A stretch of 64,000 bases of DNA from Undaria pinnatifida. Taxonomy: Eukaryota; Sar; Phaeophyceae; Laminariales; Alariaceae. This document shows positions 11,830 to 21,059 of this stretch, piece by piece (the stretch's first letter is position 1; each line of letters opens with the position of its first letter). The translations under genes and the position numbers were made by a program. Under the pieces are notes generated by a model, which was not told the DNA's origin, ran no database searches, and worked only from the letters and a program-made list of their open reading frames with translations. The stretch is taken from the NCBI GenBank assembly GCA_012845835.1, contig JABAKD010000029.1:11494524-11558523 (forward strand), in the 5' to 3' direction.

Positions 11830-12450
11830 CTACGGTAGAATACATGGAGTATCTGTTACCGAAAGTTCTAGATGGAGAAAATTGCAAGTTTGATGAACCC
11901 CAGACAGCACCTGGGGTGACATCGGTTCCTTCAAAAACCAAGAGGCTCTACTTAAGAAAGCAGATGGCCTCTGATCGAGGCTGGACATGTATGGTAAGGA
12001 GAAGGGTAGGAGGTGGAGGGGGAGGGTGAGAAGGCAAGTGTTGGGTATATTACAGAAGGTTATAAACCGCACGGCGGACCTGCACAATAAGGTTTGCTCG
12101 TGGGTGGTAAACTCTTACAAGGTGATGCTCTTACCCCTATTGGAGTCAAAGAGGATGGTTTCTACTGGGAAATTAAGCTCCAATATACGTAGGAACATGA
12201 TGACATGGCATCAAAACGCATTCCAAAGGAAGCTGGTAGCTCTGGCCCAGAAGCACACTGATGTGAAGATTAGGTTGTATAACGAGGCATTTACCACGAG
12301 GCAGTGTGGGGGCTGTGGTGTTGTGAACAGAGACACGACTCTTGGGGGCCGCACTTTCTGGTGTACCCTTTGTTCGTCGAGAGACGGTCACGCTGCGAGA
12401 AACACAAAAATGTTGCTTATAAAACCAATACCTCACCTCATTTACCCCCA
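11830..12450 (+). pseudogene. Fanzor (TnpB-like) nuclease, copy A, C-terminal half
   Basis: Fanzors are eukaryotic relatives of the IS605/IS607 TnpB protein, RNA-guided DNA endonucleases with a split RuvC site. From 11909 the frame reads TWGDIGSFKNQEALLKKADG (the segment after RuvC-I), then a basic helical region with NRTADLHNKVCSWVV, then YNEAFTTRQCGGCG near 12280. That segment carries the alternative catalytic Glu typical of Fanzors and the first zinc-finger CxxC. CTLC supplies the second CxxC, and RDGHAARN near 12380 the RuvC-III Asp. Compared with copy B, the sequence between GATGGAGAAA (11872) and TTGCAAGTTT (11882) has lost most of the N-terminal half, so RuvC-I is absent. There is also one in-frame stop near 11965. 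It is a relic. Confidence 0.75.
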
Positions 12451-12578
12451 ACCCCTCCACCCCCCTCTCGAGCACGGCCCGTTCAGTTTCGTTAGATATC
12501 TCCATGAGGCAGCAAACATCCTCTATCTCCGACACGAGACGGAGTAAATTTGCCGCTTGCCCTTTTAAATCACAAAAA

Positions 12579-12613
12579 CATGGTGGGTGGGAGGGTGGGT
12601 GGGTGGGTGGGTG
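12579..12613 (+). repeat. (GGGT)n microsatellite
   Basis: A short GGTGGGTGGGAGGGTGGGTGG-type run with four or more G-tracts on the plus strand, able in principle to form a G-quadruplex. Confidence 0.85.
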
Positions 12614-14070
12614 TAATGGTAACGCGTCACGCGTGATGTTATGGTGCATCCGTCTACCCCTTTCGCTGTGTTATGAATTGTCGAATTAAATACGCATCTT
12701 GGACGAGTAAATAAATACTGACATAACTGGGAAATCTACCTGTCCGCGGTCGCAAATCACCGGGTATGCCAACGCTCTCTGGGTTTATTTTTACCCCTCC
12801 TATGCTCAACGCGGTATTCATGGTTGCAAACCATAACCTTAACTCCGTCTCTTGACCCGGTGCCGTATCGGTGCGCAAGGATCTACTACTAAGCAGCAGC
12901 GGCAGCAGCAGCAGCGGAGCCCATGTACGAGCCGACTGCAAGCAATCGCTGCAAGCAAGTGCTACGGGTAATGTAGTTTACCAGTACCCCCTATGACGCC
13001 TTTGCTGTATTAATAGTTACACTTCTCGTTTGTGCGTATTTTGTACGCGGATGGGCGAGAGTGAGCGAGCCAACTGCACCACCATGAATCGACCTATAAA
13101 CGGGGTGTACTAGTACGGGGGTCATAGTAAATAGGACACACGGTTCACACAAAAACGTATATACTCCCCTATACAGCAGCAACGCCACCATGTACCGGAC
13201 CATGTCGCCGTCGGTAAAACTAATCCACACACTTTCCACAAAAACTCACGCTTTTTTCGTCCACAGCGTTCTGTAGATGGCGTTTTTTTTTCAGCAAGCG
13301 ATCGATAGCCTCGGATTTGCGCTCGTTCTGCAATGTCGTTGTCTCGTATTGTGGTGGCCCTTGGTGACCGAGGAGTCGTTGTTATGTCGGCGGGTGGAGA
13401 GGATGGTTTAATGTGAAGAACACACACACACCTGGTGATAAGTGCCGAACCCAGGACAACATTTGTCGTCGTTTTTTTTGCCAAAATGAGGATGGAAGAA
13501 TTTCTATTTCTGCCATTTTTTTAGTGCCTTTTTTTGTGATGGTTAATGCTATAATAAGGTATACCTGGTCCCTTTGAGCCAAAATAAGATCTACCTGGTC
13601 CATTTGAGCAAAAATATGGTTGTTTTGCCCATTAAAAGGGGAACGCGGCGCATCTGACAAAATAAAATAAAATAGAGGATAATTCGATTGATTTCCCGGT
13701 GTTTTTTTTTAACCTATCTTGTTACCCCCCACTATACTATACTCGCCCAACTATAACCAAAAACGGCAAACAATATGTTATCCGAGTTGAACCCCGACTG
13801 CATCACTCATATCACTAGCACGGGTTCGTGGCACACGTTAGATGTATACGCGGAAAAGAGTGTAGGGTAGACGCTAACCGGGTGTTCAACATCCGATCTG
13901 CCGCTATACAATATATACCAACACTACAGACAGAATGATTGAACGATAATCTGAGTACCATCCCGGTCGTATGATCAAGATATATTTTTGCATTGAAGGC
14001 GAGATAGTAGGCGTTTTTCCAAGGGAGTACTCCCTAAAAGGATTCTACGAACGAAAACACAAATAATCGA
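12614..14070. other. No gene recognised
   Basis: Holds a (GCA)n-like stretch near 12893-12918, T-runs near 13260 and 13700, and a tandem echo at 13560-13620 (TACCTGGTCC ... TTTGAGC, twice). ORFs on the minus strand overlap in several frames and look incidental. Confidence 0.45.
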
Positions 14071-14077
14071 ATGGAAA

Positions 14078-14225
14078 TTGGAGCGGCTACCGCAAAAACT
14101 ACCCCTGTCCACACCCAAGGGCACGTTCCCGCACCGGTTTATTGTGGGTTGGGGTTTTATGGGGCTTTTTGTAGCACCAGAGGCTCTACGTAGCAGGTGG
14201 CCTCCGATCGAGGCTGGACACAACA
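14078..14225 (+). pseudogene. Fanzor-like fragment, copy D (most diverged)
   Basis: The frame around GWGFMGLFVAPEALR (14147-14191) aligns residue for residue with TWGEIGSFKNQEALL of copy B (W-G, G, F, E-A-L conserved). Nucleotides 14176-14222 match copies A and C (CAGAGGCTCTAC ... GATCGAGGCTGGACA). It is short, frame-disturbed and has no catalytic motif. It is an older remnant of the same family. Confidence 0.55.
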
Positions 14226-14492
14226 CTTTTCGCGAAAACACATTTTGCGTTCGAAATTGTACACCAAAAATATTTGAGCACATTATACGCACGCAACAGG
14301 GTGAAACTCAAGAATACTTGTCTTCAATTTTTGGCAAATGAAGGATAGCCCTACCAGATCACAACCACAACCCACGTTTCTGTCGGCCGCAAAGGCAAGA
14401 CACCCGACTTGGAACATGTTCAAAAATACTCAGAAAGTGGAATTCGAAGGAACTTATCAACACCACAAGGACACCAACGGGGGTACGTCTCT

Positions 14493-14882
14493 ATGATGTT
14501 GGCTCAATCACCCCCACCAGTGCGAATGGAAGGTTTAGGAGTTCTGGACACCGAAATATTTATTGCAGGGTCTCTAATGCCAAACAAAAGAGTGATCTGG
14601 AGCGCCAAATCGAGTTTGTGTCTCACCGATTCCCCCGATAAAAAGTTGCACGAGACATCGGTTCGGGAATTAATTGGTCAACACCCGGGCTTAGAACCAT
14701 TCTTCGATATTGCCTTGAGGGACCAATACGAGAAGTCTTGGTTGCCCACAAAGATAGACTCACGTCTTGGCTTCGAGCTTCTCCAATTTATTTTTGAAGA
14801 AACAGGCGGAAAACTCGTGGTTGTGTGTGAGTCTTCGGGAGAAGGAGAGGAGGGATTCGGACCAGAATCAGAACCCGGTTAA
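14493..14882 (+). CDS. Unrecognised 129-residue ORF beside the Fanzor copies
   Basis: First in-frame ATG at 14493 (the frame is open from 14409). The product starts MMLAQSPPPVRMEGLGVLDT, has an ordered middle with alternating hydrophobics (DTEIFIAGSLM; ELIGQHPGLEPFFDIALRD) and ends in an acidic Gly/Glu-rich tail. No signal peptide, membrane segment or known motif is visible. It lies between Fanzor fragments D and B on the same strand, so it could be an accessory ORF of the same transposon, an exon of a host gene or chance. No ribosomal or promoter signal helps. Confidence 0.3.
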   Translation: MMLAQSPPPVRMEGLGVLDTEIFIAGSLMPNKRVIWSAKSSLCLTDSPDKKLHETSVRELIGQHPGLEPFFDIALRDQYEKSWLPTKIDSRLGFELLQFIFEETGGKLVVVCESSGEGEEGFGPESEPG

Positions 14883-15111
14883 GATTTACTTTCCATCATA
14901 CCTCGATCATACACGTTTTCTCTTCCAGACACTACGGTAGAAGAAAACATTAGCAAAGGTCCGTCACCGTTAAACCAACCAAATAAGGAACAAAAAGTGC
15001 GAAAGTCGGAACACTCTCAGAGCAAGGGAAGGTAACGACATCGCGGAGGATAAGGGTGCTTCCGAACCAGAGTCAACGTGAAATTCTGAGGGGGATACAC
15101 AGACACATCTA

Positions 15112-15250
15112 CAATAACGACCTTCCGTAAATTTTGTGCAACTGCTGTGTATAAGTGAAACATAGACGTACCACGCAGCTTGCAAAGTTGACTTTCAACC
15201 ATTCAATAGGTCGCACTCACAGCAAACGTTTTTCAGTATTTATAAAATGA
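15112..15250 (+). repeat. Dispersed repeat D, copy 1 (uninterrupted)
   Basis: About 135 bp including CGACCTTCCGTAAATTTTGTG, TACCACGCAGCTTGCAAAGT and CAACCATTCAATAGGTCG, ending in a TTTATAAAA-like word. Other copies: 20240-20795 (+, split by a hAT insertion), 62016-62140 (+), 21525-21600 (-) and 41795-41860 (-). This copy supplies the empty-site reference for the hAT insertion at 20.3 kb. Confidence 0.8.
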
Positions 15251-15281
15251 GTGTGTACGTTCGGATAGGAATGGGTTAATA

Positions 15282-15863
15282 TTTGGAGCATCTGTTACCG
15301 AAAGCTCTAGATGGATAACGTTATTGACGAAAAGGAGCAAATACTACAACCTCGGTCAACACTGGAAAGACAAGTGCCCGTGTCACATCAAACAACAGGC
15401 CGTAGAAGAATACTTCCAAGGCCAAAAAGACCAGGATGATGATGGCGGCAACGAGAAAGCTTACCCATTTCAACGTAAACTTCAAGATAAGAGTAGCAAA
15501 GCGCCCCAGGAGACTATCCCATTTGAGAGGTACGCATTCCAGAAGGGTATCACCGCAAAGTACACAATCAACATACCATACATGGGATCTCAATTGGTAC
15601 TCAAAATAAAGGGGAAAGTGCCTAAGGAGTTTAGGGGTCGTAACGATACATCTTCTGTAAGGAAGGAGATCAAGATTACTTGGACAAGGTTGGGAGAGTA
15701 CTACGCGAACGTGACGTTTGAGGTTCAACAAACTTGCAAGTTTTATGGTGAAAAAGGAAACATGATATCGCTCGACCCCGAATCAAAGCCATTTTCAACA
15801 TATCACTCTCCAGACGGCACCTGGGGTGAAATCGGTTCTTTCAAAAACCAAGAGGCTCTACTT
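15282..15863 (+). pseudogene. Fanzor nuclease, copy B, N-terminal half
   Basis: The continuous frame runs through KCPCHIKQQAVEEYFQ (a helix typical of the TnpB/Fanzor wedge start), a lysine-rich region, KITWTRLGEYYANVTFEVQ and then ISLDPESKPFSTYHSPDG with the RuvC-I Asp, followed by GTWGEIGSFKNQEALL. It stops exactly at the left end of the 15864 transposon. The open frame has no nearby ATG; 15324 is a TTG. Nucleotide matches to copy A occur at 15283-15315 (GAGCATCTGTTACCGAAAGC) and 15810-15863. RuvC-II, zinc finger and RuvC-III are missing from this half. The matching continuation is at 17654. Confidence 0.7.
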
Positions 15864-17653
15864 GGGGCCGTTCTTATCGGAGATGTGAATTTCCTAAATT
15901 TTCTCTTTCTTTTCCAGGATTTCCATGAAAAAACGTCTGCATTGTTATCGAGCGCGGGGTTGTTTGTCTTTTTTTTCCTGATTTTTGAAGTCGAGCCATA
16001 AAGCAAGACCGCCACCACCCACACCATCAACCACGCGCGTCGTCACACAGCAAGCATGAGCTAACATCCCGGAAGACCGCAGAGGAAAGCACCCAGGCCA
16101 AGTAGATTCGTGCAATCCGGCGACAGCAGCCCCTGGTGTCAGGAACATGCCGAGCACGACCAGGACACCAGCGATTGCCTTCATGTTTCTGCGCCCCGTG
16201 TCTGGATAATTGGGAAGGCTGAATCGTTGTTTCGTCCGACTCGAGGATGAGTCCCGAGGCCCGGGCCGCTTCCTTCCATCGGCCATAATGTTGGACCACC
16301 CTGGTCAACGTTTAGAGCTACCCGATGGTTCAAGCGTTGAACCACGGCGCTTGTCGGAGCACTGCCTTCGAAATATGGAAATCGACGATAGGATTTCCTA
16401 ATTTGTGATCAACAGTTTCGGAAAACGTTTTTTTTCCCAGAATGAAAATATTTCCACAACCAGAGGAAAAATTCGCGTTTCGTTCTGAGTTCGCCCCCAA
16501 ATCCAGAACAAGAGGATTTTTTGGGGCTCTCGTTCTGGAAACTCAAGTTTCCGGTTCAAAACCAGAATGAAGCGGATCCAAGATGTGGTGTATCAGTGTT
16601 TTAGTGTGGGGAGCGCTCTGATGTGAATTACCCACACCACGCACCTACACAGCAGTACCTGTACCTGGACACACATCAGACATGAACTTAGCGCTTCAAC
16701 CAACAAAGCACACCCTGTACCACCAGCAGCTAGCCGCAGAACAGCAGCAGCAGCGAGACACGCATGCAGTGGCGAACGGCCGCAAGGATGTGGGCCCCCT
16801 CAACGAAGGGTCGAATCGGTGCTGGCACGCTACAAGGGGCAAAGAAGAGGCGAGCTGGGAGAGGGGGTGCTGGGTGCTGGGTGCTGGGGAGAGAGGCTTG
16901 CCAAGAGGGCCAGCTACAGCGACCGAGAGCTCAAAAGGGCTTTCGAACCTGAGGGTGTCGTCTTATTCGCCGTGCACTCCCGCTGCGTGCTTTGTTGCTT
17001 TGGCAGCCTCGGCACAAGCCTGTGTTTGGCAGGGTCGTCGATTTCATGACGTAGCGTACCTGCTGTTGAAAACAACACCTGGTACCTGGCACGCGAATTT
17101 CGCGCACACCCACACACAGCTACTCGTTCGTGCGTATGTGGGAGTTGATTTTGATTTATGACAACCACTGACACAGAGCCACTCCCTTACTTTATGTTTG
17201 AGCCGACCACGGGTACGCAGGTCCTGGCCACGCGTTGCTGCTACTGCTGCGTGCTTCGTCGCACACGCAGTCTGGTAAGCTGTTTAGCTAGCTCCCTGCT
17301 GCTGACGCTTGTTCATTCCTCGGCCAAATGCAAAAAAAACACACAAAAATATATATTTTGAAACCTCTCTGAACACGGCCGATTTTTACGCCAATCAGCA
17401 CGAAACGTCATTTTGCCATTTCGTTCTTGAAAATGAAGAATAAGCTCGTTCTGGAAATCTTCATTCTGATTCCGGAAAACGAAAAATTATTTGCGAAACT
17501 GTCTGTTGTTAACTTTTCCATATTTTTTGGGGCTGAAGAATTTCACAAATTATGACAGAACGCCTCTGTATTTTAAGACACATTTCACAAAATATGGAAA
17601 TTTAAGAAAATAGGCAATTTTAAGACAACAAAAGGTCTCCAATAAGAACGGCC
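15864..17653. mobile_element. ~1.8-kb TIR transposon inserted in the Fanzor gene
   Basis: The left end GGGGCCGTTCTTATCGGAGA (15864) and the reverse complement of the right end, GGGCCGTTCTTATTGGAGA, form ~19-bp terminal inverted repeats. Flanks are CTT (15861-15863) and CTT (17654-17656). Removing the element and one CTT gives CTCTACTTAAGTAAGCAGAT, which matches CTCTACTTAAGAAAGCAGAT of Fanzor copy A. The duplication is therefore 2-3 bp. GC-rich termini plus a 3-bp duplication would suit PIF/Harbinger, but no transposase is recognised inside, so the superfamily is open. It is non-autonomous as seen. Confidence 0.75.
16413..17501. mobile_element. Possible nested inverted-repeat element
   Basis: CAGTTTCG(G/C)AAA at 16413 and, inverted, at 17501, together with inner AGAATGAA and ATTTCC words in mirrored order, suggest degenerate inverted ends inside the 15.9-17.7 kb transposon. 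No target duplication was found. The interior has a CAG-rich patch and an open frame (16682-17161) without a known product. Confidence 0.35.
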
Positions 17654-17795
17654 CTTAAGTAAGCAGATGGCCTCCGATCGAGGCTGGACACATATGGTAA
17701 GGAGATGGGTAACAGGTGGAGGGGGAGGGTGAGAAGGAAAATGTTGGGTGTATTGCAGAAGGTTAGCAACCGCACGGCGGACCTGCACAATAGAG
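17654..17795 (+). pseudogene. Fanzor nuclease, continuation of copy B (copy C)
   Basis: Starts at AAGTAAGCAGATGGCCTCCG, directly continuing the copy B sequence interrupted at 15863. It carries the basic linker and NRTADLHN, then ends abruptly at 17795, where repeat G begins. The rest of the gene (alternative Glu, zinc finger, RuvC-III) is not found downstream. Confidence 0.65.
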
Positions 17796-17845
17796 GGGGA
17801 ACAGCCTCTGGTCATAGACCCTGCTTGGCTTCAGGCGTGTATGTG
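17793..17845 (+). repeat. Dispersed repeat G, copy 2
   Basis: GGGGGAACAGCCTCTGGTC and the following GACCCTGCTTGG match 2424-2480. It joins the Fanzor fragment without a gap, so it marks a breakpoint: an insertion end or a deletion junction. Confidence 0.55.
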
Positions 17846-18145
17846 CTACAGTTATCGATAACTTTGGCTGAGCACATGAAAGATACAGCAGGGTAATTTT
17901 GTTCTAGCACGTTCGAGACAGCAAGAAGGGCGCTCGGTTCACGTGGTACTGTCTGTGGAAGCTGAACGAGGGCTGCTGTGGGGGCATTGGCTTTTTTCTC
18001 CGAGTGCCAATGATGTGCTACTACTGTTGAGTTTTAGCGTCGTCGCCTTCACGGGGTGCCGAGTCCGCCGTGGCTACTGCTGTTTGACTTATACTGCTGT
18101 TGAATAGGGGTGGTGTTGTCCATGATGCAGCTGTGCCGCTTCGGA

Positions 18146-18593
18146 TAGGGTCAGGCCCATAATGTCCGCATGTTTTTTTAGCATAATCAGCCTTTTTGAG
18201 CATAAGAAGAAGCATAAGTGCGAGGAGCATATGCTCGAGCATATTTTAGCTAAAAGAGCAGGCACGCGTAGGCGACGAGCATTGCTGCTTCATTTTGGGC
18301 ATAAAGCCTGCAGATATAGGGCATAAAATGTGATATTTCTAACAGCGCCTGGTGTTTAATCGTTCGAATATTGAATATTTTGGTGGTAGTTCGACTCAAT
18401 TAGACCGGCGAGCATAAAGTGGCATTTGAAGCATATATACCCGCCATCAAACGGAGCATAAGTGGGGGCATAAACCCCGAAAAAAGGCACAACTAGTTAG
18501 CATAATTGAATTGTTTTAGCATATCCAAGCATACTTTTCAGATAAAAAGGAGCATAAAATTAGAGAAAAATAGGCATTATGGGCCTGACCCTA
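18146..18593. mobile_element. hAT-type MITE, 448 bp, perfect 8-bp duplication
   Basis: Terminal inverted repeats TAGGGTCAGGCCCATAATG (18146-18164, and inverted at 18575-18593) are 19/19 identical and begin TAGGG, fitting the YARNG rule for hAT ends. The flanks GCTTCGGA at 18138-18145 and 18594-18601 are an exact 8-bp target duplication. The interior is AT-rich and studded with about a dozen GCATAA/GCATA words in one orientation. These may be subterminal transposase-binding sites, an inference. No coding capacity. Confidence 0.92.
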
Positions 18594-18738
18594 GCTTCGG
18601 AACAAGCGGGCCGTGGAGTTTTAGAGGTGTTCCAGCCGCTGCCACCGCCACGTATCGTGTGGGGGTGGGGAAGCTTGGTGTGGGCAGCTGTGATACATTT
18701 TTCGCAGTTTTCTTGAATTTCAACTAAACGTTGAAAGC

Positions 18739-19402
18739 TCAACACCGGACTGAAGGTGTTGAGTGTGGATAAAGGTTAACTATCGTTGTAGCTGCTGCTT
18801 GGAAGTAGTCGTATTGTCTTTGATCTGAGGCGAAGCTGCCGTGCGTTCGCTTGGTGAACACATACCCCGATTGTGTGTCGCTATGTTGTTTGCAGCAGTA
18901 ATAGGTGTGTCCTTCGGGACAGCGAAAGGTGGCCCTCTGATTCTCGGTTTGATTAACGTAGAGGTCTGAAATTTGTGCCATGTGCTTGTTTCGTTTTTCT
19001 CTTGTTTATGTACGCTTTCCCCACGGACTTGCGACGGCAAATACAACGGCGACACACTCACACCAGCATACCCTCAAGGTCAGCTCCGCAGCCGTCCTTG
19101 CAGGGCAGATCCTGGCACTCAAAGTGGCAGGGTACTTGATGATCACACAGGGTCGCCGGCGTCGCTCCCGGCGGCTGCTCACAAGCGGATCCAACCGAGC
19201 AGTCGTTGCTCTTGTACTTTTTCGAAGTCGCAGTGCTTCCCGCTTCCTCCGCCCAGGATTCTGCATCATCGTTGGCTTTGCGGTTGCTGTACGCCTGCAG
19301 GACCCCAAGCAATGGGAATAACAAAGCAATGTGATTTCCATTGACCCCAAGCTTGTCTTCTTCCGTCATGGCAGATGGCAGCCTCGCAGCCCGGGACACC
19401 AC
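18739..19402 (-). pseudogene. Possible minus-strand host gene pieces, unrecognised
   Basis: Frame 19402-19058 (minus) encodes a product with a hydrophobic HIALLFPLLGVLQAYS followed by a Cys-rich tail (CSVGSACEQ ... CDHQVPCHFECQDLPC). It ends at a GTGAGTG donor-like word. Downstream, 18981-18739 (minus) starts with ATG and encodes NQTENQRATFRCPEGHTYYC. The two could be exons of one Cys-rich gene, but the phases I tried do not join them cleanly. A CCAAT box on the minus strand near 19663 lies upstream. A 9-bp hairpin (CTCAACACC...GGTGTTGAG) at 18737-18762 overlaps the 3' end. No family is recognised and it could be spurious. Confidence 0.25.
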
Positions 19403-20189
19403 AGAGCATAGATAGTCTGCTCGTCTGCTAGTAGGCCTAAAACCTCCCGGAGACAGAGGTTGTCAGTCATGTTTCCGCATTCAAAACACTTACTGCACCT
19501 CTGCGCCCCGCCCTAGAGGCCGGGACTGCCGTGGCAACCACCGAGAAGGATGGCTCAGATTAGCCGCATTCAGGTCCGTGTCTCCCTCCCGCGGACGTCC
19601 ACTGATGAGGGGTAGTATTCAAATGGAGATAGTTAAACTTTCGTTTTGCGTACTCTGATTGGCCAACGAACAAAGCCGGGCCAGGGACGCGGTGCTGGGG
19701 ACAGAAAACTTTAAAGGCTTCTAAAAATGGTTCTAATAATGGGGCGGCAGGGTTCTCTCTGCCATGACTGTCGCCAGCAAACGCAGCCCGGATGGTTAGG
19801 AGGCAGAATTCCAGCTTTTGTTGTCGGACTAGGGCTCTCTTTCTGGGGTGCCGCAGCTCGCTGCCGCAGGCAAGTGCAGAAGTGAGATACGTGCAGGCTC
19901 ACCGGGTGTGATACGTGTGTCCAATGCAGCCAAGGTCTGTCTGTGTGTTGGGGCTCGTGTGTTGTTTTATACGTGTACGTACCAGTATGTACGAGGCTCT
20001 CTGTTAATACCAAAAGAGGAGATCGTGCAGGTCATTATCTCCCGCTGATAATCTCTCAGGTCGACCTTGCTGAGTCTCGATGCGTGTTGCACCAAGTTGC
20101 ATCTCGTGTGTGCTGTGCTGTTCCCTGATTGTTCCTCACGTAGTGTATAACCGACGGGAGAAGATGACCTCGAGTATTCTCCTCCTACT
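19403..20189. other. No gene recognised
   Basis: Moderately GC-rich sequence upstream of the minus-strand candidate, with a CCAAT-type word and nothing else supportable. Confidence 0.4.
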
Positions 20190-20214
20190 GGCTGCTGCTG
20201 CTGCTGCTGCTGCT
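20190..20214 (+). repeat. (CTG)n microsatellite
   Basis: About eight CTG/GCT triplets in a row. Confidence 0.9.
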
Positions 20215-20267
20215 CCTACGCACTACAAGGTGGAGGGATGTTTTACAACGACCTTCAGTAAAAATTG

Positions 20268-20675
20268 CACACCCTGTACAAATATCCATAACAAATACAA
20301 ATAATAGTTGCGTGTATTTGTCCCAGGGCAGTATTTGCCTCCAGACAAATATTTGCGCAGCTTCTCAAGCGAGTATTTGCCTGCCAGACAAATATTTGCA
20401 CAGGTTCTCAAGAGAGTATTTGCCTGCAGACAAATATTTGCGCAGCTTCTCAAAAAAGTATTTGCTTCCAGACAAATATTTGGGCAGGTTTTTCAGAGAG
20501 TATTTGCCTGCCAGACAAATATTTGCACAGGTTCTCAAAAAAGTATTTGCCTGCAGACAAATATTTGCGCAGCTTCTCAAGAAAGTATTTGCTTCCAGAC
20601 AAATATTTGCGCAGGTTTTCCAGAGAGTATTTGCCTGCCAGACAAATAGCAAATAATGTATTTGTACAGGGCGTG
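20268..20675. mobile_element. hAT-type MITE, 408 bp, built around a satellite
   Basis: Ends: CACACCCTGTACAAATA at 20268 and, inverted, CACGCCCTGTACAAATA at 20675 (16/17 identical). Flanks AAAAATTG at 20260-20267 and 20676-20683 form an exact 8-bp target duplication. The unoccupied form is seen in repeat D at 15.1 kb (GTAAATTTTGTGCAAC). The interior is almost wholly the 42-bp tandem repeat at 20328-20650, with no transposase. Eight-bp duplications point to hAT. Confidence 0.9.
20328..20650 (+). repeat. 42-43-bp satellite, eight units, trimeric higher-order period
   Basis: Units start with GTATTTGC at about 20330, 20372, 20416, 20458, 20500, 20543, 20585 and 20628. Three unit types (CTTCCA, CTGCCA and CTGCA variants) recur in fixed order, giving a ~127-bp higher-order repeat. 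Each unit contains the 10-bp palindrome CAAATATTTG (last unit shortened) and an inverted TATTTG...CAAATA pair. Long ORFs across it on both strands are artefacts of the repeat. Confidence 0.93.
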
Positions 20676-20795
20676 AAAAATTGTGCAACTACTGCTGTGT
20701 ATATTAGCGAAACATAGATGTACCACGCAACTTGCAAAGTTGAGTTTTAACCATTCAATCGGTCGTAGTTACAGCCGACGATTTTCAATTTTATA

Positions 20796-21059
20796 AAAAC
20801 TTGTACAGCAGACTTGGTCCCGCGGTAGTGCGGTACCCTTTAGTGCCGGACCCCAGTTTAATGTGGTTTATATCGCTTGCTATTAATGGTAACGACCTCG
20901 TTCTATGGAGTACCGCGCCGTCCCGGGACAGTGCGGGGTCCCATTTCAGTGCTGGAATTGTCATCTGGCCCGGCACCGCACTAATGAGGGACCACGACTG
21001 TACCGATCTGTCAAAAAACACAACGCATAAATTATATCCCATGCTTTATCGTTACTATC
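20796..21059. other. Short GC-mixed spacer
   Basis: Contains repeated GTGCCGGACCCC/CCCGGCACCGC-like words that foreshadow the GGCCCGGCC array to its right. No gene. Confidence 0.4.

Larger units (their letters stand above)
20240..20795 (+). repeat. Dispersed repeat D, copy 2, split by a hAT insertion
   Basis: CAACGACCTTCAGTAAAAATTG at the left and TGTGCAACTACTGCTG...CAATCGGTCG at the right together match the continuous copy at 15112-15250. The 408-bp insertion between them starts at 20268. Confidence 0.85.

Noticed and set aside
12173-12649. 158-residue minus-strand ORF
   Set aside because: Antisense to the Fanzor C-terminal domain and the GGGT repeat; no motif.
15945-16286. Minus-strand ORF with a signal-peptide-like KAIAGVLVVLGMFL
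   Set aside because: Inside a transposon, overlapping another ORF in a different frame; no conserved partner to support it.
20328-20650. CRISPR-like array
   Set aside because: Regular spacing, but the whole unit repeats with no unique spacers, the host is eukaryotic, and it lies inside a hAT MITE.
20223-20737. Several 76-114-residue ORFs on both strands
   Set aside because: All are read-through of the 42-bp satellite, open in most frames because the unit lacks stops.
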